This document shows, one piece after another, positions 46,625 through 58,145 of a stretch of DNA of 64,000 bases. The stretch covers positions 16,975,320-17,039,319 of the forward strand of contig CM046876.1 of assembly GCA_025667525.1 (NCBI GenBank), in the 5' to 3' direction. The notes beneath the pieces are model-generated. The model saw nothing but the letters and a program-made list of their open reading frames with translations. It had not been told where the DNA came from and did no database searches. A program made the position numbers and the translations under genes. The stretch comes from Glebionis coronaria (lineage: Eukaryota > Streptophyta > Magnoliopsida > Asterales > Asteraceae). Every line of letters begins with the position of its first letter. Position 1 is the first letter of the stretch.

Positions 46625-48227
46625 AGATCTTCAATGCAAACACGACTGCTACAAGTTCCAAGTCATGCGTAGGGTAGTTCTCCTCATAAGGCTTAAGCTG
46701 CTGTGATGCGTAAGCAATCACTTTCCCATGTTGCATGAGAACACAACCAAGTCCCTTCCCTGAAGCATCACTGTAGATTTGAAATCTACCTGTACCAGAT
46801 GGGAGAGTAAGAATCGGTGTAGATACCAGCCTCTGCTTTAGGTCTTCAAAGCTCTTTTCTCTTTCTTCAGTCCAGACGAATTTCTCCCCTTTCCGCATCA
46901 GTTTGGTCAATTGCAGTGCTAAACGGGACAAGTTATCTACGAACCTGCGGTAGTAACCAGCTAAGCCTAGGAAACTGCGAACTTCAGTCGCTAATGTCGG
47001 TCTTTGCCACTTGGTAATAGTCTCAACCTTTGCTGGATCCATGGTTATTCCTTCTGCTAATACAATGTGGCCTAGGAACACCACCCTGTCTAACCAAAAT
47101 TCACAGTTGGAGAATTTGGTGTACAACAGCTTCTAGCGAAGTATCTGTAGTACATTACGAAGATGGTCTTCGTGTTCCTCCTTTGACTTTGAGAAAATCA
47201 GAATTTCGTCAATGACGAACTTATCCAGGAACTCATGGAAGATACGGTTCATCAAATCCATGAAAAAAGCTGGAGCATTAGTAAGGCCAAATGGCATGAC
47301 TACAAATTCGTAGTGCCCATAACGTGTACGGAAAGCAGTCTTGGCGATGTCCTGCTCTTTAACCCGTAACTGATGATAGCCCGACCTCAGATCAATCTTG
47401 GAGAAGTATTTGGCCCCTTGAAGTTGGTCAAACAAGTCATCAATACGTGGTAACGAATATCTATTCCTGATGGTGATCTTATTAAGCTCACGATAATCTA
47501 TGCAGAGACACATACCGTCGTCCTTCTTCTATACGAATAGAACAGGTGCACCGCATTGAGAAGCACTAGGTCAAATGAAACCGCGTTCCAACAGTTCCCG
47601 CAGTTGTTCCTTTAACTCCTTCAGTTCTATGGGAGCCATGCGATAAGGAGCCTTATAAATTGGCCCAGCTCCTAGGATGAGCTTAATATTAAACTCCACT
47701 TCACGAGCATGTGGTATGCCCGAAAGTTCTTCTGGAAACACGTTTGGGAATTATGACACGATGGGTTGATTCTAGATAGATGGAGATTCAGCCTCCAAAT
47801 CATGAACAGTAGCTAGATAGCCCTCGCAACCATGTGACAGTAGTGCACGTGCTTGCAAGGTTGAAATTATTTGTACAGACCTTCCGGGTATGAAACCGTT
47901 GTGAATGTACTATGGTGCCTTTACATCACCGAATATGGCCTGATATGAATGACAGTCAATGGTGGCATGATGTTTGGATAGCCAGTCCATGCCTAATATC
48001 ATGTTAAAATCGCACATATCCAATGGAAGTGCATCAACTGGGCGAATCTTATCGTCAAATTCGAGGGGAAGACTCTTGTACCCATAGGTTATGCGTACAA
48101 AGTCTCTTAAGGGTGTGGAGATGTTTAATACATTTTCTAATGGCATAGGGGATATCCTAACATTCTTGGCATAAGTAGTAGAAATGACCGAATGAGTAGC
48201 ACCCGTGTCAAATAAAACACATGCAGC
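46625..48227 (-). pseudogene. pol: Protease, RT and N-terminal RNase H of element B
   Basis: Sense order from 48227: aspartic protease ACVLFDTGATHSVIS, then MILGMDWLSKHHATIDC; linker; RT with [36 protein letters not shown] and [17 protein letters not shown]; then [16 protein letters not shown], where the usual F-I-D-D motif is altered and about two residues are missing; RNase H start ([20 protein letters not shown]) to FALKI at the E insertion. Stops at 48230-48228, 47912-47910, 47774-47772, 47753-47751, 47573-47571, 47531-47529 and 47135-47133 all sit in one continuous frame. There are no frameshifts here, so decay is by point mutation. Confidence 0.92.
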
Positions 48228-48511
48228 TTAACCATACATATACAAGATTCCAATGATGGTAGCTATAGACTTGTTGGCTTGATCACGCGAGGTCGTGTAC
48301 ACCCGTCCAGTAGTAGGAGGTGGCTTGGAGTCGACATGTCCAGATGTGACCTCTATCTCACCCTTGCGGAAGTCCTTCATGCGATGACCTGTCGGGCCAT
48401 ACTTGAAGCAAGCATCGCTGTCGCGGCGACATGGCCCTGGGTGCCTACGGTTGCAGGTAGTGTAGAGAGGGTGAGTATACCCTCCAACAGGTGCCCTTGC
48501 TGGCTGGGAGC

Positions 48512-48602
48512 CTGTTTAGAAAAGTACACATGAGAAATGGTTTATGGGTACAAATGGGACAATGCAAAAAATCGTAAGACATAATACCAGTGATAGCTAT
48601 AC
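48512..48602 (-). other. Intron-like segment 3 in B gag (91 bp)
   Basis: Sense strand: exon ...CAGCCCAAAT, GTATAGCTATCACTGG from 48602, T-rich interior, ending TTTTCTAAACAG at 48512, exon GCTCCCAGCC. Splicing creates a Cys codon (TGC) and leads into the zinc-knuckle region and then protease without a frame change. Confidence 0.6.
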
Positions 48603-48652
48603 ATTTGGGCTGTGAACCATTGCGGTCCTTCTCCCTCTCGTTGCCATGATTC

Positions 48653-48726
48653 CTGGTAGTAGATGCTAAAGTGTCAGAATTATGAATTATAAACAGGTAA
48701 CATAAGAAATGAGTAAGTTTAGGGAC
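48653..48726 (-). other. Intron-like segment 2 in B gag (74 bp)
   Basis: Sense strand: exon ...AACAGCAG, GTCCCTAAACTTACTC from 48726, interior with TAATTCATAATTCTGAC, ending TCTACTACCAG at 48653, exon GAATCATGGC. Splicing gives N-S-R-N-H-G-N in the same frame as the preceding block. The donor is non-consensus after GT. Confidence 0.55.
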
Positions 48727-48876
48727 CTGCTGTTGTTGGAGTTGCCAGCGTTGTTACGGTAATTATCATTACCGCCACGCCTATCCAAAGCAGAACGGTC
48801 TTGGGTCTGACCATTACCCTTGTGCTGAGTAGGCTGCTGCTGAGTAGCCGGTTGAGACCGGTCCCCAGTCTTCTGT

Positions 48877-48965
48877 CTGAAAGATGCAATTTATATAGAA
48901 AGATAAATATTTGGATATTACTGAATGAATTTAAATGATCACCGCTGAGTGATGAAAATTTATAC
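48877..48965 (-). other. Intron-like segment 1 in B gag (89 bp)
   Basis: Sense strand: exon ...GAGAAGAG, GTATAAATT at 48965, AT-rich interior (about 70% A+T), TTGCATCTTTCAG ending at 48877, exon ACAGAAGACTGG. Splicing joins AG to A and preserves the gag frame (EKR-QKTGDRS). The diverged element C has a similar AT-rich block ending TTGTCTTTCCAG at the same place (53661). Confidence 0.6.
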
Positions 48966-49699
48966 CTCTTCTCGGGTCTCTCTGCCTCTCCAAACTCATC
49001 TCTCTCCTGCATCATCTCCAACTTACGTGCTGCATCAGCTACCTAGGCCACCGTGTTGTAGATAGCACACACAAAGTTATTGGCGACCGATGTACGAAGA
49101 GCCCAACGAAAGTGGTATGCTTGCTCTTCGGTAGTACCTGCTGTTGCGCCAAGAAAACCAGCCAAACAAAGAAAGCGCTGCATGAACTCGTTGTTGTTCT
49201 CCCCAGCTCTCTACCTAATCCTGTGGTAATCTCTCTTCAGCTTGTCCTGCTCAGCCTTGGGGAAGAACTGTCCTATCACCAACTCCCTAAGTTGAGCCCA
49301 AGTCAAGCCAGCCACCCAATTGTCACCTCCCCCAGACTGCTTCACTGACTTCCACCATCCAAGCACGTCACCTTCAAACTTGTAACAGGCCAACCTTGCC
49401 TTGAATACAGGGTCGCAGCCCATTGCATCAAATATCTTCTCGATATGAGCTAGCCAGCTCTCAGCCTCATTGGGGCTGTCAGTTTTCTCGAAGGATCGAG
49501 GACGTTGCTTGATGAATCGCTCCAGTAATGTGATCAGTGTAGCTGGAGGAGGAAGAGGAGGATTCTGATGTTGGTGCTGGTGCTGATTGTTAGCAGCTTG
49601 CACCTCGGCCCTGATTTCATTCCTTAGTTGAGGAAGCATGGCCTGCATCGCAGCTTGAACTGCTGCATTGAGTTGTTCCTGCTCGCGTGTGAGAACCAT

Positions 49700-50096
49700 T
49701 TGACAGTATAAAACAAAATGCATGATTAAACTGATTAAAACATAATATATATACATGAAAAAAAAAATTATGCCAATAACTCATGAGAAATATTTTATGC
49801 ATGAAAACATTGTATGAATGCATGATGATGAAATCACATGGGTTTGGGTGAACGCCTTTGGGTCGGTTCACCTAAACAAAATGACATGACGAAGATGAAC
49901 GCCTATGGGTCGGTTCATCAAAACAACACGATATATAAAAGCACATACTTAGTCAAAATTCCTGCGACAATGACATATGATATAAATGCATGAACACAAA
50001 CTGTCAGTTCTAGGAAGACCATAGTGACTACCCACTAATCACAGGTCATGTTTTGAGAGCCTAGAGGTCGAAACCTTGGCGCTCTGATACCATAAT
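49700..50096 (-). other. 5' leader and PBS of element B
   Basis: PBS TGGTATCAGAGC (minus strand) at 50092-50081, four bases from the LTR. Two copies of the unit GAACGCCTNTGGGTCGGTTCA (plus-strand reading, about 49850 and 49899) are relics of the 48-bp array seen in the C leader. No coding sequence before the gag ATG. Confidence 0.8.
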
Positions 50097-53080
50097 TGTA
50101 ACACCCCATTTTGGTAAATAGAATGTCACGCGTGATTATGGCGTGTCATCAAAGCATATAAGGTAAATGTCTTAAAAACATTAAATGACCATGAATGGAA
50201 GTACCAGAAACAAACATCGGTAGTCCAAGTATAAGCTCATCACACACAAACATAAGTACTGTAAACGAAAAGGACTAAAAAATGTCCAAAGAAATAAGTA
50301 GCAAAATGTATGATGAAATGCATAAAGTAGAGAAGGCTAGACAACTTCCAATCCATATGCACGTACTCTTAAAGTCTACAAGCGCCCTTGAGTACCTGCC
50401 GTTTGGGAACATGAAAGGAAACAGCTGAGCATAACGCCCAATGAACAGATATACAAGTATAGCATGGAATAACATAAGCATAAAAGACTAAATAGCAGCG
50501 GAAATTTATAAGTCCTAAGTAACCTGGAACATGTTCATAAAACTGGTTTTATAGTTTGAAAAGACTTATGTTTTTATGTAAAATCTGTATTAACTAGCCA
50601 ATATCCCATATAGGTCATGAGGCTCCACCGTGCATGAATACTTGGAAGGGAGACCTCGTCATGCAATTAGAGGGGTTGCCTCTAATTAAATAATTTGGGT
50701 AGGAGGGATCAACTCATAGTGAAGGATGCAATGCACACATTACATTCACTCTGGTATTACTGGTAAAACATGTAACTAGGATGCACCCATACGCCCCACA
50801 TGATAATATAATATAATGGCCAAAACTGTAAAGGGACTCCACGAGCAATCACTTCGCCATGGGGAAGCCATAACACTGGTGCCTCTAGTGTTATGGTTAT
50901 GGTACCTCCATAACTAGGTGACACTGGTCATGCATGTATATGGCTTAGGCTCTTAACTAACATAAGTAATCAAACATATAAAACAATACTGGGAAAACGG
51001 TTGGCTGCAAACGAGGAATCCTAATAAGGAAAGAATGTCCATACTGAAGGGACGGGAAATCCGTACCTTATGACAGTGAACGAAGAAGACGAAAGAACGA
51101 AAGTCCTACTCCGATCTTACTAATGCTACATAAATAGAAACATGTATAAGTATTTTGTCTACTGTGTACGTAACTGATTATATCATGTCTTAGCTTGTTT
51201 TATATGTTCTTGTCTTGTTTAACTGATTTTAATATTATGTTGTGTTTATCAGGTATTCAAAGTATTCTGGTTAAATATTACTTGTATTCTTGTATTATTA
51301 TACTTGTTGTTATAGAAAGTTTCCAAAAAAAGAAAGTTTCCAAAAATTGATTAACTTCCAAAAAAAGATCAATTTCTAAAAATAGAAAGTTTTCATATTT
51401 AGAAATAAGCTGGATTAATAAGTTAATAATATAAGCTTAAGTTTACTGGTTAAATAACACAAGTCATGTAATTATTTGTATAGTTTATTTATAATATCAT
51501 GTTAATTAAATAAACTATAGGTTATACGATTTAATTAAATATAAGCATGATTTAATTAAATTAAGGTGTATAAAATACTTAGTTTAAACATGTATTAATA
51601 TTATATTAATTATAACCTAAGTCATGTTTATTAATTAATTATATTCCATATTTTAAATAATTAATTAATAATATAGTCTTAATTAAATAAATACAATATT
51701 TAGGTTAAAACATGTATTATTTAATAAATAATAATAACCTAAGTCCATGATTAATTAAATTAATTATTAGTCATGTTTTAATTAATTTAATTTTCTTGTT
51801 AAAGTAATATAACTTGTAAAAAACTAACAACTTGTAAAAACTAGTCGTGAACCGGACCCGTGATTTTAATTTAGACCCATCGTGAACCGGACCGAATTCC
51901 CCCTTGAACCGGACCAAACAAACACCCCCTTAACAGTGGCGAACCGGCTCAGCCGGTTGCCACTGTCTGTGCGAAACCGCCACCGGCTTAAGCCGGTGGT
52001 TTGCCCCTGGTCTGCCTCGGCTAACCACTGCCTCAACAAAGTTCCCACCGATGGTTAGCCGGTGGTTCCCCCTTCCCGAGCCATGCGTTCCTCCTGCTTG
52101 ACCAACACAACGACTTGTCTTGGACCGGTGGCGTTTCTTGCTGCTGCCAAGACCAAGAAAACCACAAGGCCACCCCGATTTACGTCAGGGTCCCTTGTTT
52201 TACCCTGTTGTTGAACCACAAAGGCTTCACCGAGACCCCAAGGTCTCGGTTGTGGTCACACGTAAGACACCGAGAGCTTCGGCTCTCGGTTTGTGTGTGT
52301 CGGCCGAACCAAACCAACCCCAAACCCGACTCTTTTTCCATTCTTTTATTTATCCCGTGATTTTAACATGTTTATTTACTTGTTTTTATTAATCCCCATG
52401 TTTACATGTTCTTGATCTAGTAAAAGAATAAAAGAAAAAGGATTTAAGGATTTACCGAATGCGTGAAACAAATGAGAACCAATAACACAAACACTATACT
52501 TGTTTTTAATTCACCAACATCAATCAAACACCTCCTTTGGTGTGTTGTAGCCGGCGGCCAAGGAAGAAAGACAAGGAGTCTAGGGTTTTTGATTTTTTAG
52601 AAAAACTATGTATAATGAAAATATGTTTTCCCTTTTTGTTTATTTAGCAAAAATAACATGGGCTTGGCCCTCCTTGTCTTGGTGTCTGTGGGTATGTGGG
52701 CCCCACCAAGGGAAACCCGAACATTTTTCATGTTTAATAAATTACGTATTCACCGTTAATATTTTCGTGTGAGTTCGTAATTAATCGTTCGTGTCATAAT
52801 AAATACTTGTACGTAAACGATATTAATCGTATTATAAAAAATACGTACGTAGTTACATGTTCGTGATTATAACGTTCATGATTTCATGTTCGTGATTATA
52901 GTTATTATTGTAAATAATTATCGTGTACTATCACGTACTTAATACTTATCGTGCAATAACACGTACGTAATTTCTGTAATTAATATTCGTGACACGTGTT
53001 CGTGCTATAAAAGGAAAGTTTTAGTTTGTACATACGTTTACTAAGTGTATTGTTCATGGTAAAAGCATGCGGGGTTTACA
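50097..53080 (-). repeat. 5' LTR of element B (2984 bp)
   Basis: Uninterrupted copy, TGTAACACCCC at 50097 to GGGGTTTACA at 53080 as read on the plus strand; TSD ATGGT follows at 53081-53085. At 51133-51137 it shows the unoccupied site of copia A. GC-rich CCGGT segment at 51845-52310 and long AT-rich TTAATTAA part at 51420-51800. Open frames here are duplicated in the other LTR and not credible genes. Confidence 0.93.
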
Positions 53081-54060
53081 ATGGTCTTGGATATACAAAA
53101 TATGTAATCAAAAATTGAAAGTGCCATGTCAATACCTGAAGTAAACGTGGCAGATCTCACAGAATGCGTTTCACCTGCCTCACGTAGAATGAACATTGCG
53201 TGACCAAATGTGAACAATGCGGCGGTGATGTTACTAGAGTTCTTATGGCCTGATTAATACATGGCACAACAGAATGGGTATGCTTCTTGGGGTACTCCGA
53301 ATCACTTAGGAATTATTTCAGATTATAGACACGAGTCATGTGTCCTGACACGTGCCTTGAGAAATATACGTGAGACGTATGTCTTGACTGATGTCTTGAC
53401 ATGTGTTCCGAGATGTGAAACGAATAAGATTGAATATCTTAGGTTGTCATTCAAGAATTGGCGAATCGGTTGGACTGCTGACCTTTAGTATTTCTGACCA
53501 CGTCCTTTACCGAAGTTTCTGTTGTTATAGTCAGAGTGTTTGATGTCACGGTAGTTGTTACTATTCCCTTGTTTGTTAGTTCCATGACGGTCATTATCAT
53601 GACTGTGCTTTATGTAACCTCCAGCTGAGTGGTCGGCGGATGCCGGTTCCTACTCATATGCTGGAAAGACAACTGAATGGCATGTGACATATGACTGAGA
53701 ATATAAGGATATGGAATGAAATGGTAACGTTTAGTGGATGAAGTATAAATTCTAGTATGGTTGCTCTGATCTGTAGCCTTCGTCATGGTTTTGTAGAATC
53801 TCCAAGCTGCGAGCCGCATCATCTCTTGAACAACATTGGTAAGTGGAAGAACATCCGAGAAAGTAGAGAATCGAATAGTATCACACATGGATTTCGGTGA
53901 CTGGAAAACATCTGGAATGTGGTACATGAAGTACACATGTGGTTCGGTACGTGGAGTACACATGGAATACGGTACGTGGAGTACACATGAAATTCACGTG
54001 AGATGATTGGTATGGGTGTCAACCATCTGACATGATTAAAGGAAGGTAAAAGATTAAATG
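53081..54060 (-). pseudogene. Gag relic of element C
   Basis: On the sense strand a block near 53820-53755 reads DAARSLEILQNHDEGYRSEQP, homologous to VADAARKLEMMQERD of B gag. An AT-rich block ending TTGTCTTTCCAG (53661), then a basic Asn/Arg/His-rich region (HDNDRHGTNKQGNSNNYRD, 53590-53530) follow, as in B. Frames are broken elsewhere and the zinc-knuckle region is not readable. The relic continues as 4077-4450 beyond the B insertion. Confidence 0.7.
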
Positions 54061-55089
54061 GTTAAAACCAAGCTGAACAGGACAACGTAATAGCCCAGCT
54101 AATTTAGCGTAGACATAGTTCTAGTTGCATAAGAAGCACAAAAGCATGATTAATCGGAATCGAATGATGGCCAGCATGAAAACATGATTAATGAAAACCA
54201 ACCATGACTATCATGAAAGCATCATTAAATACAATCCATCAATGTCTATCATGAAAGAAAAATCTATCACGAAGAAACATGGAACAAAATTAATATGAAA
54301 GAGCATAAAAACATAATTAGCATGAAAACGAAGTCAAACATGAGAGTATGAAAACATAATTGACATAAAGAGACATAACAATTAATGAGGGGACATGAAA
54401 GAAATATGAATGTAATGAAATGAAATCTGAAAATCGTTGGTGTGGACGACCATGGGTCAGTTCACAAAACAAGATTGACATGAGTAAGGGTGAACGCCTA
54501 TGGGTCGGCTCACTAAACAAAATTGACATGAGCAAGGGTGAACGCCTATGAGTCGGTTCACCAGAACAAATTTGACATGAGCAATGGTGAACGCCTATGG
54601 GTCGGTTCACCAAAACAAAATTGACATGAGCAAAGGTGAACGTCTATGGGTTGGTTCACCAAAACAAAATTCGAATGAAAAGCACATGCGACTAAATATG
54701 GCCAGTTCTGTACCAACCATTACTTAGTCAAAATACCTACAACAATAATACATGAAAATAAATAAATGAAAATCAACTGTCAAAACTTAACAGAAAACGT
54801 GTGACTAAGTATGAACTACTATGGTTCAGTCCATACTAGTCAAAATTCACAAGGAACACCATGCATAAAAACAATGACATGTAACTAAGTATGAATTGAC
54901 TATTGATCAAGCCTTCTTAGCAAAACAAAATTTCGAGAGAAAACATCATGGTTAAGAACAACAAGATTATGAAAATATCAATGCGTGGAATATCAGACGT
55001 CGGCTTGGGAAGATCCTTGTGACTATCCACTAGTCACAGGTCAAGTTTTAGAGCCTACAGTTCAAAACCTTGGGCTCTGATACCATAAT
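54061..55089 (-). other. 5' leader and PBS of element C
   Basis: PBS GCTCTGATACCA on the plus strand at 55074-55085 (TGGTATCAGAGC in sense), four bases from the LTR. The rest is A-rich on the plus strand, with many ATGA.A and CATGA motifs, and a tandem array at 54440-54665. No gag ATG could be fixed. Confidence 0.75.
54440..54665 (-). repeat. 48-bp tandem array in the C leader
   Basis: Five units beginning near 54445, 54492, 54540, 54589 and 54638 with the core GAACGCCTATGGGTCGGTTC, then ACCAAAACAAAATTGACATG. As the period is close to 48 bp, one frame reads as a 16-residue repeat (GEPTHRRSPLLMSILF). Element B keeps two copies. It may be a leader structure or just slippage. Confidence 0.88.
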
Positions 55090-57771
55090 TGTAAAACCTC
55101 ACTTTGATAAGTGGACCGTTACGTGTATTTATGGCGTGTCATAAAAGCATGCAAATACATGACCAAAAGAGAAAAGCAGAATCAAACATCGGTTCCCAAA
55201 CATAAGCCTAAAACATAAATAAATTAAATGAAATGAGAAGGACAAAACAAGTTTCCAAACAAGCATAAGTATATGAAGGCAAAAGGAAAAGAAGTCTAAG
55301 GCAGCTTTCCTCCTATGCACGTCCCCCAAATGCTCAAGTCTGTCTATGGGTACCTGCCGTTTTGGGACATGGAAAGAAAAGTAACAGGTAAGCAATACGC
55401 TCAGTGAACGGATATATGACATAGTATGAATGACATAACATAATAAAGACTGATTAGGAGCGAAAATGTATAAGTCCTGGAAAACCTGATACATGTTTAT
55501 AAAACTGGTTTTATAGTTTGAAAAGCTTATGATTAACTTATGATAACTATATTTTAAATTTAGCTAAGAACCCATATAGGTCATGAGGTGTCAACGTGCA
55601 TGAATACTTAGAGGGGTGACCTCATCATGCAATTAGAGGGGTTACCTCTAATTATACTGGTCTGGGTAGGAGGGATCAACTCCTTGTGAAGGACGCAAGG
55701 CTCACACCACATTCACCATGAAAATCCTTAAAAAACATGTAACTAGGATGCACCCATACGCCCCCACATGATAATATAAATAAATGTCCAAAACTAAAAG
55801 GGACGCCACGAGCAATCACTATGTCGTGGGGAAGTCATAACTCTGGTGCCTCCAATGTTATGGTTATCGTACCTCCATAACTAGATGAACTGGCATGCAT
55901 GTATATATAGCTCAGGCATTTAAAATAAAACATAAGCATTCAAAACATATAAAATAACTGGGGAAAACAGATGGTTGTAAACGGGAAATCTTAATAAAGG
56001 AAGAGAATGTCCATACTGAAGGACGTAATATCCATACCTTATGTCCAGTAGTGAAGCTAGAATGGAAGCTGAACGATCTACTCCAACTTCGCGGATACTA
56101 CATAAATAAGAGACGTGTATGAGTTGTCTGATTACTGAGTGTGTTACTGCATTTATGTGTTCTTAACTTATTTTATATGTTCTTGTCATGTTTTACTGTT
56201 TTAAGTGTTATCTTGTATGTATTCATGTTTTACATGTATTCTAATTATGTATTTCATGTATTCTTGTATTACTATACTTGTAGTGTCATAATAAGTAACT
56301 TTCTAAAAATAGCAGGTTTCCAAAAATAGAAAGTTTCCAAAAATAGAAAGTTTTTAAAAATAGTAAGTTTCTTGAAATAGAAAGTTTCCAAAAATAGAAA
56401 GTTAAAAAAAATAATAAGTGTCCTGAAATAGAATTAAGATGTATTAATAAGTCTAAAAATATAAGCTAGTGCTTATTAGTCATAAGTTATAAGTCATGAT
56501 AATTTATTAGTAAAGTCTATTAAATTAAATATTTAGGCTAAAATAATTATTAATTAATAATATAGTGCATGGTATTAATATGAATTAGTAATTAAAAAAA
56601 TGACATGATTAATTTAATAAAACTTTACCTTATATAAATAATTAAATTAAAGTATGGTTTTTAATTTAATTATGTCATGATAAAATACTTAGGCTAACTT
56701 CGTGAATTATTATACTAATAATTATAACCTCAGTTCATGGTTAATTTAATTAATTAATATCACATGTAAAATTAAATTAATTAACAAATTAACTAACAAA
56801 ATGATTTAACCAAAAGCCTTAATGTACCCGAGCCCCAAAATCCGAGAAAAAACCAAGCCAAGCACCAACAGTCGGCGGCTGTTGGTTTTGGTCAGTGGTT
56901 ACGCAGCTAATGTTGCTGCCGTGTCACTATTTAGCCGCAGGATCCCACCGGCAGTGGCCGATTCCCCCTGATGTGCTTAAAGTTCCCACCGGCCTAGGCC
57001 AGTTTCCACTGCCTTCACCAACCCCCCCCCCCCTGCTGGGTGTTTGGACGCTGCTGCTGATCGAACCAACAACCACTGACCCTTATGGGGTTCGGCTGGC
57101 AGATTAACAAACACCACCGAGAGTCAAAAGACTCTTGGTTTTCGTGACAACGGAAACAAATCAACATATAAACCAGATTTCCCATGTGTTAAATCTTTTA
57201 TTAACATGTTTATTAATTAGTTTTGTTGATCATGAACAAAAGAAAGTTGATAAAAGATTAGGGATTCAAGAATTACCAATTTCATGTATAAATTAAAGAT
57301 TAGACGCCACGAACACAACCCGAATTAACAATGATCCAAAACACTTTGTTCTCCCTTTTTGGTGTTCTACAGCCGGCGGCCCCCTCCAACATAAACCATA
57401 TCCTTTTTAAAAAAAACATGTCTAATGGAAGAAAGTGAAACTCTGTGTTGTTAAATTTTCATAACGGGCCGGGCTTGGGCTTTTTCCTTTCTTTCTCTTT
57501 TTGCCGACTAGCCCACACACACACATACATATTCCTTCTTAACTTTTCGTGCATAAATATTTATCGTGTGTCTTCGTATTTTAAGTGTCGTGTTTTATTT
57601 CTTGTCATGTTATAAATATTATACGTAAATATTTATCGTGTATTGATAATATACGTAATAATTGAAATATATATTCGTGACGCGTGTCGTATATCATTAA
57701 ATGTAAAGTTTTAATTCAATCAGGTTTCATGTATTTAATATTCTTGGGTATTTTATTATGCGGGTTTTACA
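55090..57771 (-). repeat. 5' LTR of element C (2682 bp)
   Basis: TGTAAAACCTC at 55090 to GCGGGTTTTACA at 57771 (plus-strand reading). It is collinear with the B LTR but clearly more diverged, consistent with C being older. Its other LTR is outside the window. It contains a C10 run near 57025 and degenerate copies of the 17-bp unit near 56300-56410. Confidence 0.9.
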
Positions 57772-58145
57772 GTTGATGTTACATCTAGCAACATTAACAC
57801 TCATGGTTGCCATAAGACTATTAAGGTCATCCACGATGTTTTTCAATGTACATTGTGGTCTATTTGGAATTGGAGAAATAAGATTGTTTTGCTGCCTTAC
57901 GACGATTCTAGTTCGAAGTTTAAAAATGAAGACATTTTCCCGGCTATTCAACGGATAACTAAGACTTGGTTCTCGGCCCGTCTCTCATCGAACTTTGCTA
58001 ACTGGAGTTGTTAGGTAGATATGCCTTTTGACCTTTTTATGTAATTTTAGTTTTGGCTTTGGTTGTAGTTTATTTCTTATTTGGTAGTTTGTATTCTTTT
58101 TCTTGAGGCCTCCCCTTTGGAGCCTCCTATTATAATATTATTAGT
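57772..58145 (+). pseudogene. 3' relic of an L1-like LINE
   Basis: Translation near 57855-58010 gives TLWSIWNWRNKIV, then (after a frameshift) FPAIQRITKTWFSARLSSNF and NWSCWVDMPFD, resembling the C-terminal end of plant LINE ORF2, where W.(I/L)W..RN...F precedes a short helical tail and W. The 3' UTR is T-rich and ends near a T-run at 58140. No poly(A) or target duplication could be recognised. Element C inserted at its left edge (57772). Assignment is tentative. Confidence 0.45.

Larger units (their letters stand above)
48231..49699 (-). pseudogene. gag: Gag of element B, interrupted by three intron-like segments
   Basis: ATG at 49699-49697 (MVLTREQEQLNAAVQ). First block: retrotransposon gag domain (RFIKQRPRSFEKTDSPNEAE, CYKFEGDVLGWW, FFPKAEQDKLKRDYHRIR), TAG at 49213-49211, then FMQRFLCLAGFLGA and HFRWALRTSVANNF, TAG at 49045-49043, then VADAARKLEMMQERDEF. 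After three GT-AG segments are skipped, the frame continues through an Arg/Gly/Asn/Gln-rich basic region and a zinc-knuckle region (CNRRHPGPCRRDSDAC, then FKYGPTGHRMKDF, where two Cys are replaced by Tyr and Phe), and on into protease in the same frame. Both stops fit CAG to TAG. Confidence 0.85.
4451..53080 (-). mobile_element. Element B: Tekay-type chromovirus (Ty3/gypsy) carrying three nested insertions
   Basis: Boundaries are given by a 5-bp target duplication ATGGT (4446-4450 and 53081-53085) outside LTRs that begin TGTAA(A)ACCC and end GGTGTTACA on the minus strand. In sense order it has 5' LTR 50097-53080, PBS 50081-50092, gag with zinc knuckles, DTGA protease, RT, RNase H, integrase with H2C2 finger and a C-terminal chromodomain, then polypurine tract and 3' LTR 4451-20130. 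Without A, D and E it is about 11.3 kb. Insertions: A in the 3' LTR, D in the integrase, E in RNase H. Several in-frame stops and a mutated RT active site make it non-functional. Confidence 0.93.
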
